From a virus, in IMG/VR virus record IMGVR_UViG_3300005613_002762, positions 62,001 to 126,000 of that record: a DNA stretch of 64,000 bases; one strand, written 5' to 3'. A program made the translations under genes and the position numbers. Positions 18,427-27,058 of the stretch are shown piece by piece; the first letter of the stretch is position 1; every line of letters begins with the position of its first letter. A model generated the notes under the pieces. It did not search any database, had not been told where the DNA came from, and saw only the letters and a program-made list of their open reading frames with translations.

Positions 18427-19266
18427 ATGAAAGGGATTACAAATTTACAAATATTAAACCACAGAGAAGGAAGATTCGGTAACCAACTATTTAGGATAGC
18501 AACCTTGATTGGTCAATCTTTGGACAAAAATATAGATTATTTCATTCCTAAAGAATGGGAACATTGTGAATTATTCACAAACCTAAAAAATACTTTTTTA
18601 TCTGAAGATATAAAAAAAAATATAAATAAAAAACATCAGGAATCTAAGTTCGGATACCACGATATTGAAACTTCAGACAAGGTTACTGAAATTGTCGGTT
18701 ATTTTCAATCACATAGATTCTTTTCAAACCACGAATCGACCATAAAACACGATTTAGAACTCAATCAAGAATTGGTTGACAAAGTTAAAAAAAAGTTAAA
18801 TCCAAAAACTATTAAAGTTTGTATCCACATTAGATGGGGAGATCCATATGATAGAAACGTTGGGGGAGGACATAAAGGTGTTGAAAATCGACATCCCGTA
18901 ATGACTCTTAATTATTATGAAAAATCTTTGGAGTATATTTTGAACAACAGAAAAATTGATGAACTTTTGATCTTTACTGATAACGTTGATTCGAAGGACT
19001 TCATAAATAAAAAATTTGACAAATTCGAAGTTCCGATAGTTTATTTTGATTATAGCGATGATTATGTTTCCGATTTTATTGCACAATCCTTATGTGATCA
19101 TTTTATTATTGCAAATAGCACTTTTTCTTGGTGGTCGTCCTATCTGTCAAATAAAACAGACAAAATTGTTTGTTGCCCACAACCAAACGAGTGGTTTGGT
19201 CCTGAATATCGCCATTTCGACACATCAACCCTACTACCAAAAGATTGGATAAACATCAATCAGTAA
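18427..19266 (+). CDS. GT11-like fucosyltransferase
   Basis: A 279-residue protein. GRFGNQLFRIATLIG at the N-terminus, VCIHIRWGDPYDR in the middle (the HxRxGD motif that binds GDP-fucose) and FIIANSTFSWWSSYLS near the C-terminus are the three signature regions of alpha-1,2-fucosyltransferases. The donor in this family is GDP-L-fucose; here it could also be a GDP-L-galactose made by the epimerase encoded 1.7 kb downstream, since these sugars differ only at C6. That link is inference. Confidence 0.8.
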   Translation: MKGITNLQILNHREGRFGNQLFRIATLIGQSLDKNIDYFIPKEWEHCELFTNLKNTFLSEDIKKNINKKHQESKFGYHDIETSDKVTEIVGYFQSHRFFSNHESTIKHDLELNQELVDKVKKKLNPKTIKVCIHIRWGDPYDRNVGGGHKGVENRHPVMTLNYYEKSLEYILNNRKIDELLIFTDNVDSKDFINKKFDKFEVPIVYFDYSDDYVSDFIAQSLCDHFIIANSTFSWWSSYLSNKTDKIVCCPQPNEWFGPEYRHFDTSTLLPKDWININQ

Positions 19267-19272
19267 AAAAAT

Positions 19273-20205
19273 ATGTATGATTTAAATTTCATCGAGTTTA
19301 TAGAAAAAAACAATTTAGATTTTTTAAGTGGATCCGCAATTAAACACATTTTAGACTCAAAAAAAAATGATGAGGCTGATGAAATCAGAAGCGCAATTTC
19401 AATTTTAGAAAAAAAATTAGTTTATTTAGATAAAAATAGAATAAATTCTTCTGTTAATAACAAATACACTGAAAATCCGAAAATTTTATTAAAAAATATT
19501 GAATTTTATTTTATAAATTTAGATAAAAGGACTGATAGATTATCTCATGTCAAAAAAGAATTGTCAAAAATAAATTTGAGCGCCCAAAAATATAAAGCAA
19601 TTGATACTTTAGATGGATGCACAATCAATTTTGGAAAGGATTTTACCGAGGGTCAAAAAAAATGTTATTTATCTCATTATTCCTTAATCAAAAATTATAA
19701 CGTTAATAGTGATAAAATTTTAGGTATTTTTGAGGATGATGTCATTTTCTGTCAAGATTTTTTAGAAAGATTTAACTATGTTGAAAAATACTTTGACTTA
19801 GATTGGGATGTGTTTTATCTTTCATCTTTTTATCACTTAAATGATGACGAGAAAAGATGGAACAAAACTGGAGATTATGAAAAAACAAATGTAAAATACA
19901 TTCACAGAGTATATGGTTCTTTTTGTTGTCATTCTTATTTAATTAACCCAAGATCAATTCCAAAAATATTAAAATTATTAGACGAGGTTATTGACCAATC
20001 TAGAGCTATTGACCACTCATTTATTTTAATTCAACCTAAATTGAACTGTTTTTCATTCACACCTGGTATGACTAATCAGATAACAAACACAAGTGATACT
20101 GACGGAGGACTCCGTGATCAAACTCATTTTTTAAACATCCTTGGTCAACATTATTACATAAACAATCTTTCAGAGTTTGATTACGATGAATATTTTAAAA
20201 ATTAA
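19273..20205 (+). CDS. GT25-type glycosyltransferase with N-terminal extension
   Basis: A 310-residue protein. The first 75 residues are a charged, helical extension (SGSAIKHILDSKKNDEADEI). The GT25 domain follows: FYFINLDKRTDRLSHVKKEL, GQKKCYLSHYSLIKNY and LGIFEDDVIFCQDF, then VYGSFCCHSYLINPRSIPKI. It is likely to be a sugar transferase like the gene at 15841-16467 but is clearly diverged from it. Confidence 0.78.
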   Translation: MYDLNFIEFIEKNNLDFLSGSAIKHILDSKKNDEADEIRSAISILEKKLVYLDKNRINSSVNNKYTENPKILLKNIEFYFINLDKRTDRLSHVKKELSKINLSAQKYKAIDTLDGCTINFGKDFTEGQKKCYLSHYSLIKNYNVNSDKILGIFEDDVIFCQDFLERFNYVEKYFDLDWDVFYLSSFYHLNDDEKRWNKTGDYEKTNVKYIHRVYGSFCCHSYLINPRSIPKILKLLDEVIDQSRAIDHSFILIQPKLNCFSFTPGMTNQITNTSDTDGGLRDQTHFLNILGQHYYINNLSEFDYDEYFKN

Positions 20206-20215
20206 AAATTACACT

Positions 20216-20947
20216 ATGAACATTTCCAATAAAGTTAACAATTATATTTTTAGAAATAACGAACAAAAATACATAATAAAAAATTTTGATTACTTTAGCA
20301 CTGAATATAGAATTGACTCAAATGTTGTCCTAAATGAGTTACCCGATTATTCAATAATGATTGATCTCGTAAAAAAAATAGATAAAAGTAAAATAATTAT
20401 CGACATTGGTGCCAATTGCGGACTATTTTGTGTCCCAATTTCTTTGTCAGGTTATAAAACATATGCTTTTGAACCTATATCTTTGAATCTCGACTTACTA
20501 AAGTTGAATAAATCGGAAAATGATTGTGAAAAATTAGAAATAATAGATGTTGCATTGATGGATTTTAATGGTGTTAAAGACATTTATATACCCTATTGTC
20601 CTGACAATACCTCATTTAATAAATCAGTAGCAATATCTAACATGACAAAAAAAGATTTTGTTGTTGAAAACGTAAAATGTAAAACCTTCGACAGTTGGGT
20701 TTTAGAAAATGAAATTACAGATGTTGGTTTTATTAAAATTGACGTTCAGGGATTCGAATACAACGTTATCAAGGGTATGGGTGACTTCTTGGAGAACTCA
20801 AAAGATATATCTGTTTTATTAGAATGGGATGAAAAACACACTAGTAGTGCGGGTTACTCACTTGAAGAAATTTACAATTTTTTGACGGAAAAAGGGTTCA
20901 AAAATACATACTCTTTTTCGAACGATAAACTTTTTTATAAAGAATAA
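20216..20947 (+). CDS. FkbM-family methyltransferase
   Basis: 243 residues from the ATG at 20216; an upstream ATG at 20177 would overlap the previous gene by 29 bases. IIIDIGANCGLFCVPIS is the SAM-binding motif I, YAFEPISLNLDLLKLN motif II, and VGFIKIDVQGFEYNVIKGM the conserved FkbM segment. These enzymes O-methylate sugars in glycans and natural products, so it probably caps or decorates the phage-encoded glycan. Its stop overlaps the epimerase gene by one base. Confidence 0.85.
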   Translation: MNISNKVNNYIFRNNEQKYIIKNFDYFSTEYRIDSNVVLNELPDYSIMIDLVKKIDKSKIIIDIGANCGLFCVPISLSGYKTYAFEPISLNLDLLKLNKSENDCEKLEIIDVALMDFNGVKDIYIPYCPDNTSFNKSVAISNMTKKDFVVENVKCKTFDSWVLENEITDVGFIKIDVQGFEYNVIKGMGDFLENSKDISVLLEWDEKHTSSAGYSLEEIYNFLTEKGFKNTYSFSNDKLFYKE

Positions 20948-21984
20948 TGAATAAAAAAATTTTAGTATTAGGTGGTGGTGGTTTTATTGGAGGTCACTTG
21001 TCTAAACGATTATTTAAGGAAGGTAATTACGTTAGAGTTGTCGATATTAAACCAAAACATGAATATTTTGAAACTGAAGAGTTTTGTAGTGAATATATTT
21101 GTGGAGATTTGAGAGACGCTCAAATTGTGTCAAAAATTATGTTTGCCCCAAATCAAATATCAATTGACGATAAACAAACATCTTTTGATGAGGTTTATCA
21201 ACTAGCGGCAGACATGGGAGGTGCTGGATATATATTTACAGGTGAAAATGATGCGAATGTGATGCATAATTCAGCTTTAGTTAATTTGAATGTTGCGTAT
21301 TACGCATCAAAATTCAGTGTCAAAAAAATATTTTATTCGTCTTCTGCTTGTATGTATCCCGAACATAATCAACTAGACCCTGAAAACCCTAACTGTGAAG
21401 AATCATCAGCATATCCTGCAAATCCAGATTCGGAATACGGATGGGAAAAATTATTTAGTGAAAGATTATTCTTTGCGTTTGGTAGAAATTATAGATTAAA
21501 TATTAGAGTTGCAAGATTCCATAACATTTTTGGTCCTTATGGGACTTGGGATGGTGGGAAAGAAAAGGCACCTGCGGCGATGTGTCGTAAAGCGGCAGAA
21601 ACTCCCGATGGTGGTGAAATTGAAGTTTGGGGTGATGGTAAACAAACAAGATCATTTTTATATGTTGATGAATGTATTGAGGCGGTTTTAAAATTAATGG
21701 ATAGTGACTTTATTGGTCCTGTTAATATTGGATCTGAAGAAATGGTAACAATAAACGAACTGGCTCAAATGGCAATCGATATTTCACAGAAAAATATCAA
21801 TATCAATAATATTGACGGAAAGAATTTTTATGATAAATATGGGTTCAAATGTCCAGTTGGTGTTAGAGGTAGAACTTCTGATAATAAATTATATAATGAA
21901 AAAGTTGGTTGGGTCGTTTCCGAACCACTCAGAATAGGAATGGAAAAAACCTTCCAATGGATAAGTAAACAAGTAAATGGATAA
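20947..21984 (+). CDS. GDP-mannose 3,5-epimerase-like enzyme
   Basis: A 345-residue extended-SDR protein. LVLGGGGFIGGHLSKRL binds NAD. YSSSACMYPEHNQL carries the active-site Cys region, SEYGWEKL the Tyr-x3-Lys pair, RVARFHNIFGPYGTWDGG and GKEKAPAAMCRKA the catalytic Lys region, and WGDGKQTRSFLYVDE and VGVRGRTSDNKL complete a pattern very like plant GDP-mannose 3,5-epimerase. That enzyme converts GDP-D-mannose to GDP-L-galactose or GDP-L-gulose. A related NDP-sugar epimerase remains possible, but the SSAC-x-YP and EKAPAA motifs are diagnostic as I know them. Confidence 0.82.
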   Translation: MNKKILVLGGGGFIGGHLSKRLFKEGNYVRVVDIKPKHEYFETEEFCSEYICGDLRDAQIVSKIMFAPNQISIDDKQTSFDEVYQLAADMGGAGYIFTGENDANVMHNSALVNLNVAYYASKFSVKKIFYSSSACMYPEHNQLDPENPNCEESSAYPANPDSEYGWEKLFSERLFFAFGRNYRLNIRVARFHNIFGPYGTWDGGKEKAPAAMCRKAAETPDGGEIEVWGDGKQTRSFLYVDECIEAVLKLMDSDFIGPVNIGSEEMVTINELAQMAIDISQKNININNIDGKNFYDKYGFKCPVGVRGRTSDNKLYNEKVGWVVSEPLRIGMEKTFQWISKQVNG

Positions 21985-22423
21985 ACAAAATAGAGTTATC
22001 GGAATAACTTGTTCTACATTTGATCTTCTTCATGCGGGGCATATAATAATGTTAGAAGAATGTAAAAAGTATTGTGACTACCTAATATGTGCACTTCAAG
22101 TTGACCCGTCAATCGATCGACCTGAAAAAAACAAACCCATACAATCTTTAGTTGAAAGATACATTCAATTAAATGCCGTTCAATACGTAGATAAGATTAT
22201 TCCATACACTACCGAAGAAGAGTTGATAACTATATTTTCTTCATTAGATTTAGATGTAAGAATCATTGGTGAAGAATATAAAGACACTGAATTTACGGCT
22301 AAAAATATTTGTCAAAAACGAGGTATAAAATTAGTATACAATAAACGAGATCATGACTTTTCAACCACAAATTTAAGAGAAAGAATTTACAACCAAGAAT
22401 CAAATAAACGTTTTTTAAAATAA
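21977..22423 (+). CDS. TagD-like cytidylyltransferase
   Basis: A 148-residue protein. ITCSTFDLLHAGHIIML contains the HxGH nucleotide-binding motif; VERYIQLNAVQYVDKIIPY and DFSTTNLRERI (the STT-x-x-x-x-R motif) complete a glycerol-3-phosphate cytidylyltransferase-type fold. It would activate glycerol-3-phosphate or a related sugar phosphate as a CDP derivative. It overlaps the epimerase gene by 8 bases. Confidence 0.8.
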   Translation: MDKQNRVIGITCSTFDLLHAGHIIMLEECKKYCDYLICALQVDPSIDRPEKNKPIQSLVERYIQLNAVQYVDKIIPYTTEEELITIFSSLDLDVRIIGEEYKDTEFTAKNICQKRGIKLVYNKRDHDFSTTNLRERIYNQESNKRFLK

Positions 22424-22426
22424 TAC

Positions 22427-23158
22427 ATGGTAAGAAGAAAAACAAACACACCAACCGAGGAAATTAAAACCCCACAATCAAAAAAAGATTTTATAAACTC
22501 GGTAATAAAGAAAAAACAGAGGAGTAAATTTCTTACTGAAAATCAAAGAGAATATTATAATAAATTAATTTCAAACCAAATTACAATATGTTCAGGACCC
22601 GCAGGTGTTGGTAAGAGTTATATTGCAATGAAAGCGGCTGTTGATTTACTAATGGAACCTGATAATGGTTATGAGAAAATTATTATCGTAAGACCAGCAG
22701 TCGAAGCCGAAGAAAAATTAGGATCATTACCAGGAAATTTAGAAGAAAAGTTAGACCCTTACATTTTTCCATCTTATTATCTTTTAAATAAAATTATTGG
22801 AAAAGACGCAAGGGAAAAACTAAAAGAAGCTGAAATTATTGAGGTGTTTGCTTTGGCATATATGAGAGGAATGAATATTGATAATTCAATACTAATTTTT
22901 GAGGAAGCTCAAAACTCGACTCCAAACCAAATGAAACTTCTTTTAACCAGAATTGGATTTTCAAGTAAATTCTTTATATCAGGAGACTTGGAACAAACTG
23001 ATAGATATAAGGATAAAAAACAATCAGGTCTTTACGATGCGATAACAAGGTTTAATTTTATTAGTGATATTGGGACTTTTGAATTCAACGATAAAGATGT
23101 TGTAAGAAATCCATTAATTTCAAAAATACTTCAAAAATATGACGAGAATCGCGATTGA
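22427..23158 (+). CDS. phoH: PhoH-like ATPase
   Basis: A 243-residue protein. ICSGPAGVGKSYIAMKAA is the Walker A motif and NSILIFEEAQNSTPNQMKLLL the Walker B/sensor region typical of PhoH; IVRPAVEAEEKLGSLPGNL and FFISGDLEQTDR are further family segments. PhoH proteins are RNA-linked ATPase/helicase-like proteins common in T4-like phages of aquatic bacteria; their exact role is unknown. The basic N-terminal 40 residues may bind nucleic acid. It overlaps the next gene by 20 bases. Confidence 0.88.
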   Translation: MVRRKTNTPTEEIKTPQSKKDFINSVIKKKQRSKFLTENQREYYNKLISNQITICSGPAGVGKSYIAMKAAVDLLMEPDNGYEKIIIVRPAVEAEEKLGSLPGNLEEKLDPYIFPSYYLLNKIIGKDAREKLKEAEIIEVFALAYMRGMNIDNSILIFEEAQNSTPNQMKLLLTRIGFSSKFFISGDLEQTDRYKDKKQSGLYDAITRFNFISDIGTFEFNDKDVVRNPLISKILQKYDENRD

Positions 23159-23804
23159 TATTAACGGTGTTCTAAGAGATACTATTGGTAAGTTTGATCA
23201 ATTATATGAGAAACATTTAATTGAAAAAAATGAAGATCAATTTTTAGGTCAAACTTATGAACTTGATATGTCAGGTAATACCGAAATTATTGAAACCTCA
23301 GAAGATAACTTTAAGTATGAAAAATTATCTGATGTTACCACTCTTAATTTAAACGATCATTATACATTTAAGAGTTCAGAAGAACTTTTTAATTTTATGT
23401 TTGAAGAATATGCTATGGAATTATTTGGTCACGCTCCGTCCACCGAAATGACAACATTTAATATGTTAAATGACTTGTATTTTGATTTAAGAGATGATAA
23501 CGAACTTTTAGTAGTGTCTCGAGAGATTGGTAAATCAAAACCATCATCACTATTTTTTCTATCTAAATTCGGATGTCTTTTAGAAAAAGTTGTATTTTTT
23601 AGTGATATCACAACTAATGATATGTGGAATCAAGTAGATATTTTACTTACCGCAGATCCTATGTTATTATTAGATAAACCAACAAACAAAATTGTTGTAA
23701 AATTTAACACATCCTACAATAAACAAATTTCGTCTGAATATGAGGTATCATCTTTATCTGAGTTTGGCGAAATACTAAAAAAATTAAAAGAAAATGTTAT
23801 TTAA
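23139..23804 (+). CDS. HAD-like protein
   Basis: A 221-residue protein. The start MTRIAIDINGVLRDT has the HAD motif I shape D-x-N-G-V-L, with Asn in place of the usual second Asp. LLVVSREIGKSKPSSLFFLS fits motif II followed by the conserved Lys region, and VDILLTADP fits motif III. The replaced acid means phosphatase activity is uncertain. Position between PhoH and a small gene suggests a nucleotide or nucleic-acid role, but this is inference. Confidence 0.55.
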   Translation: MTRIAIDINGVLRDTIGKFDQLYEKHLIEKNEDQFLGQTYELDMSGNTEIIETSEDNFKYEKLSDVTTLNLNDHYTFKSSEELFNFMFEEYAMELFGHAPSTEMTTFNMLNDLYFDLRDDNELLVVSREIGKSKPSSLFFLSKFGCLLEKVVFFSDITTNDMWNQVDILLTADPMLLLDKPTNKIVVKFNTSYNKQISSEYEVSSLSEFGEILKKLKENVI

Positions 23805-24051
23805 TATATTTGGTGAAAATTATTACATAGATATCGACAAAGTAGAAAAAGAAGTCGAGATGGCAAATTTAAGTGGAGAATCACAAATTCATTTAGTCAA
23901 ATACGAATTAATTAAAACTATGATTGAGGTTTTGATAACAGAATCAGAACCAGTTGATGAAAAAATGGGACCAACTAATAGTGAATTAACTATTCCCTTT
24001 AAAATATCATTTAATAGTTTAGTAATGAAAAACATAATAAATAAAATATAA
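23794..24051 (+). CDS. Small phage protein of unknown function
   Basis: An 85-residue protein overlapping the HAD-like gene by 11 bases. It is helical in the middle (ESQIHLVKYELIKTMIEVLI) with a beta-rich C-terminus (SELTIPFKISFNSLVM). No family recognised. Tight packing on both sides supports that it is a real gene. Confidence 0.5.
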   Translation: MLFNIFGENYYIDIDKVEKEVEMANLSGESQIHLVKYELIKTMIEVLITESEPVDEKMGPTNSELTIPFKISFNSLVMKNIINKI

Positions 24052-24057
24052 TACAAT

Positions 24058-25116
24058 ATGAGCAACGACAATTTTGAAAAGTTAGAAAACTCCATAAATA
24101 GAATGAAAGAAAAACTTTCACGAATCTATTTTATGGTTCAAGACACTAAAGGGAATGCGAAAGCATCGGTTCGTTATATCTACCAAATGGCTTTGACATT
24201 AAAAAGAAATGGATATAACTCAATAATTCTACACGAAAAACCTGAATACTTTGGTGTATCATCTTGGTTAGGTGAAGAGTATATGACAGAACTTGATCAC
24301 AGAGCAATCGAAGGAACGAGTTTGGAAATTTCTCCTGATGATTTAATTATCATTCCTGAAATCTACGGATTTATCATGGATCAAATTACAAAACTTCCTT
24401 GTGGAAAAATTGTTTTAAGTCAGGCATTTGATCACATATTTGAAACTTTACAACCAGGACAATCTTGGTCACAATTAGGTTTTTATAAGTGTATTACAAC
24501 ATCTGAAAAACAAAAAGAATTAATTGAATCTGTTATGAGAAATATTAGTGTTGATGTTGTTGAACCTTACATTTCTGAAAACTTTCAAAAAAATGAGTTC
24601 CCACCAAAAACAATCATTAATATTCACACAAGAGATCAAAGAGACACAGCAAACTTAATTAAAAGTTTCTATGTTAAATTTCCACAATATAGATGGATTA
24701 CTTTTAGAGATTTAAGAGGTCTTAGTGAATCTGAGTTTTCTGAAGCAATGAAAGACAGTTTTATTTCTGTTTGGATTGATCAAACAAGTTCATATGGAAC
24801 TTTTCCTTTAGAATCAATGAAGATGGGTATTCCAGTGTTAGGTTTAGTTCCTGACATTGTTCCTTCTTGGATGAATGAAAATAACGGTTTATGGGTTAAT
24901 AATAAAACGATTATTGTAGATGTATTAGCAGACTTCATTCAAAATTGGTTGGAGGATAATTTAAATCCTGAACTTTTTGATCAAATGGAAAATACACTTG
25001 GTAATATTAGCACAAAAGAAAGTTTCGAGAATAACACATTATCACTATTCTCAAACATTTTTGAAAAACGAATCACTTCTTTTGAAGATCAACTTTCTAA
25101 ATTTGAAACAATATAA
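24058..25116 (+). CDS. GT-B-like glycosyltransferase
   Basis: A 352-residue protein. RIYFMVQDTKGNAKASVRY starts a Rossmann domain; a second begins near KTIINIHTRDQRDTANLI, and SSYGTFPLESMKMGIPVLGLVPDIVPSWM is the donor-site region of GT-B enzymes, with Glu in the expected place. It lies in the glycan operon beside a GT2-like gene. Sequence similarity to named families is weak by eye, so the substrate is unknown. Confidence 0.65.
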   Translation: MSNDNFEKLENSINRMKEKLSRIYFMVQDTKGNAKASVRYIYQMALTLKRNGYNSIILHEKPEYFGVSSWLGEEYMTELDHRAIEGTSLEISPDDLIIIPEIYGFIMDQITKLPCGKIVLSQAFDHIFETLQPGQSWSQLGFYKCITTSEKQKELIESVMRNISVDVVEPYISENFQKNEFPPKTIINIHTRDQRDTANLIKSFYVKFPQYRWITFRDLRGLSESEFSEAMKDSFISVWIDQTSSYGTFPLESMKMGIPVLGLVPDIVPSWMNENNGLWVNNKTIIVDVLADFIQNWLEDNLNPELFDQMENTLGNISTKESFENNTLSLFSNIFEKRITSFEDQLSKFETI

Positions 25117-25118
25117 TT

Positions 25119-25925
25119 ATGAATACAGAACAAAAAATTTCAGTAATTTTACCGATTAAATCGGCAAAAGCAATCGGATTTGAAGACTTTTTTGATAAGT
25201 CAATTCAGTCCGTAAAAAATCAAAAAGATCACTTGAACGAATTAATAATTGTTCACGGCAATGAAGAACTATTAATCAATCACTTAACATCATATGATTT
25301 TGGTGATTTAAATGTGGTTTTAGAAAATTGGACTCAGGAACCTAACTTCGCAAAACAAGTCAATCACGGAGTATCAATTTCAAATTCTAATTGGTGTTCA
25401 ATTTTAGAGTTTGATGATGAGTATTCAAATATTTGGTTCAAAAACGCAACAAAATATATGGGAATCTATAAAAATGTTGAGGTATTTTTACCGATCGTTG
25501 TTGATATTGATGATAAAATGGTATTTGCTGGTTTCACAAATGAAGCAACATTTGCACAAAATATTTCTTCTGAAATGGGTATTTTAACAAATGAAACCTT
25601 ACAAAATTTTCAAAACTTTCAAATTTCAGGAATGGTTTTCCAAAAAGAAAAATTCTTAGAAGTTGGTGGTATTAAATCAAATCTTAAATTAACTTTTGGT
25701 TATGAATTATTTTTAAGATTGACACATAACTCGGCAAGAATTATGACAATTCCAAGAATCGGATACAAACATATGAATCTTAGAGAAGGATCTATTTTTT
25801 GGAATTACAAAAATGGTGAAAATAGATTAACTCAAGACGAAGCGAGATTTTGGATCGAAACTGCAAAAAAAGAATATTTTTTCAACTCTGAAAGAGATAT
25901 ACAGTATGAATCACAAGAAGTTTAA
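25119..25925 (+). CDS. GT2-like glycosyltransferase
   Basis: A 268-residue protein. KISVILPIKSAKAIGFEDFF is a GT2-like start, LEFDDEYSNIWFKNA the DxD region, and the remainder resembles the GT-A acceptor part. It is the last gene of the glycan block and overlaps the sigma factor gene by one base, so glycan and late-transcription genes share a transcript. Confidence 0.65.
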   Translation: MNTEQKISVILPIKSAKAIGFEDFFDKSIQSVKNQKDHLNELIIVHGNEELLINHLTSYDFGDLNVVLENWTQEPNFAKQVNHGVSISNSNWCSILEFDDEYSNIWFKNATKYMGIYKNVEVFLPIVVDIDDKMVFAGFTNEATFAQNISSEMGILTNETLQNFQNFQISGMVFQKEKFLEVGGIKSNLKLTFGYELFLRLTHNSARIMTIPRIGYKHMNLREGSIFWNYKNGENRLTQDEARFWIETAKKEYFFNSERDIQYESQEV

Positions 25926-26668
25926 TGTCAGAAATCCAAACGGAAATATCGAACGAAAAGAAAAAGAAAGGAAGAAAACCGAGCACATTAAATTACTTCG
26001 CAGAAAGAGAAGAAAAAGCTGTTAGAGATTTTTTAACAGCGGAGACTTTTGAAGAACGAAATAAGATTTATAATGAATTCTTAAAAGATCCTTTAGATAA
26101 AATGATATCATCTATAATTAGAAGATATAAATTATATAGAAAAGACATGAACTACGAAGAAATTCATGTTGATACACATTCATTTCTTATGACCAAAATA
26201 GAAAAGTTTAAGCCTTCAAAAGAGAAGAAGGCTTATTCTTATCTTGGGACAATTTGTAAAAATTATCTGATGGGACAAATTATGAAGGACCAAAAAGAAA
26301 TGAATAGAAAAATTCCTTACGAAGATATATCTTCAGATTTAACCAACAGACCTGAAATGTCATATGTTATTGATAATGATGATCTTAGTTCGGAATATGT
26401 TATTAAAAAATTTCTTGATAAATTAAAAAATGAACTAAATAATGATGATTGTAGCGATCAAGAATTTAAATTAGGATCGGCAATCTACGACTTATTTGAA
26501 AATTATGGAACTATATTTCCAGACACAAATAACAATAAATTTAACAAAAATATTATTTTATTTGAGTTAAGAGAAATGACAAATTTGTCCACCAAAGAAA
26601 TCAGAAATTCTATAAAAAAGTATAAAAAACTATATTTTGATTTAGTTCAAGATTTACTCAAAAGTTAA
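25925..26668 (+). CDS. Late-transcription sigma factor (T4 gp55-like)
   Basis: A 247-residue protein. The N-terminus is basic (EKKKKGRKPSTLNYFAE). The core MISSIIRRYKLYRKDMNYEE, then KFKPSKEKKAYSYLGTICKN, matches the diverged sigma region 2 of gp55-type factors, which recruit RNA polymerase to late promoters with the sliding clamp. A short C-terminal helix pair (LSTKEIRNSIKKYKKL) follows. T4 gp55 is 185 residues, so this one is longer. It stands directly before baseplate and head genes. It is the obvious reader of the AT-rich motif found before virion genes. Confidence 0.8.
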   Translation: MSEIQTEISNEKKKKGRKPSTLNYFAEREEKAVRDFLTAETFEERNKIYNEFLKDPLDKMISSIIRRYKLYRKDMNYEEIHVDTHSFLMTKIEKFKPSKEKKAYSYLGTICKNYLMGQIMKDQKEMNRKIPYEDISSDLTNRPEMSYVIDNDDLSSEYVIKKFLDKLKNELNNDDCSDQEFKLGSAIYDLFENYGTIFPDTNNNKFNKNIILFELREMTNLSTKEIRNSIKKYKKLYFDLVQDLLKS

Positions 26669-26680
26669 TATTTATTTATT

Positions 26681-27052
26681 ATGCCAAGACCACCAAAAAA
26701 AGAGATTAATTTAAGCAAAGAGTCAATGTTATCATTGATGCAAGAAATATACAATGAACTTGTAGAACAAAGAAATACCGCAATTAGAATTCAAAATAAA
26801 ATGTTAACTATGATGAAAGAACCTGAAGATATGACTCTGATTGGTCCTGTAATCGAAAAACAACAAAAAATAATTAATGACTGTGTGGATAAGAAATTAA
26901 CTCTTTCTAAACTTCAAGCACAAATGTGGCAAAAAAATACGGAAAAAGAAGAAGATTTCACACTTTCTGATTTAGATATTGATGATGAAACTTTTCAAAA
27001 TTTACTAAAAAAAGATATGAACAAAGATGAGTCATATAAAATGAAAAAATAA
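26681..27052 (+). CDS. Small helical protein downstream of the sigma factor
   Basis: A 123-residue, strongly helical, charged protein (MLSLMQEIYNELVEQRNTAI) with an acidic C-terminal part. The ATG directly follows an ATATTTATTTATT motif. The position after the sigma factor makes a late-transcription partner such as gp33, or a tail-assembly chaperone, conceivable, but no sequence signature supports either. Confidence 0.5.
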   Translation: MPRPPKKEINLSKESMLSLMQEIYNELVEQRNTAIRIQNKMLTMMKEPEDMTLIGPVIEKQQKIINDCVDKKLTLSKLQAQMWQKNTEKEEDFTLSDLDIDDETFQNLLKKDMNKDESYKMKK

Positions 27053-27058
27053 TAAATT

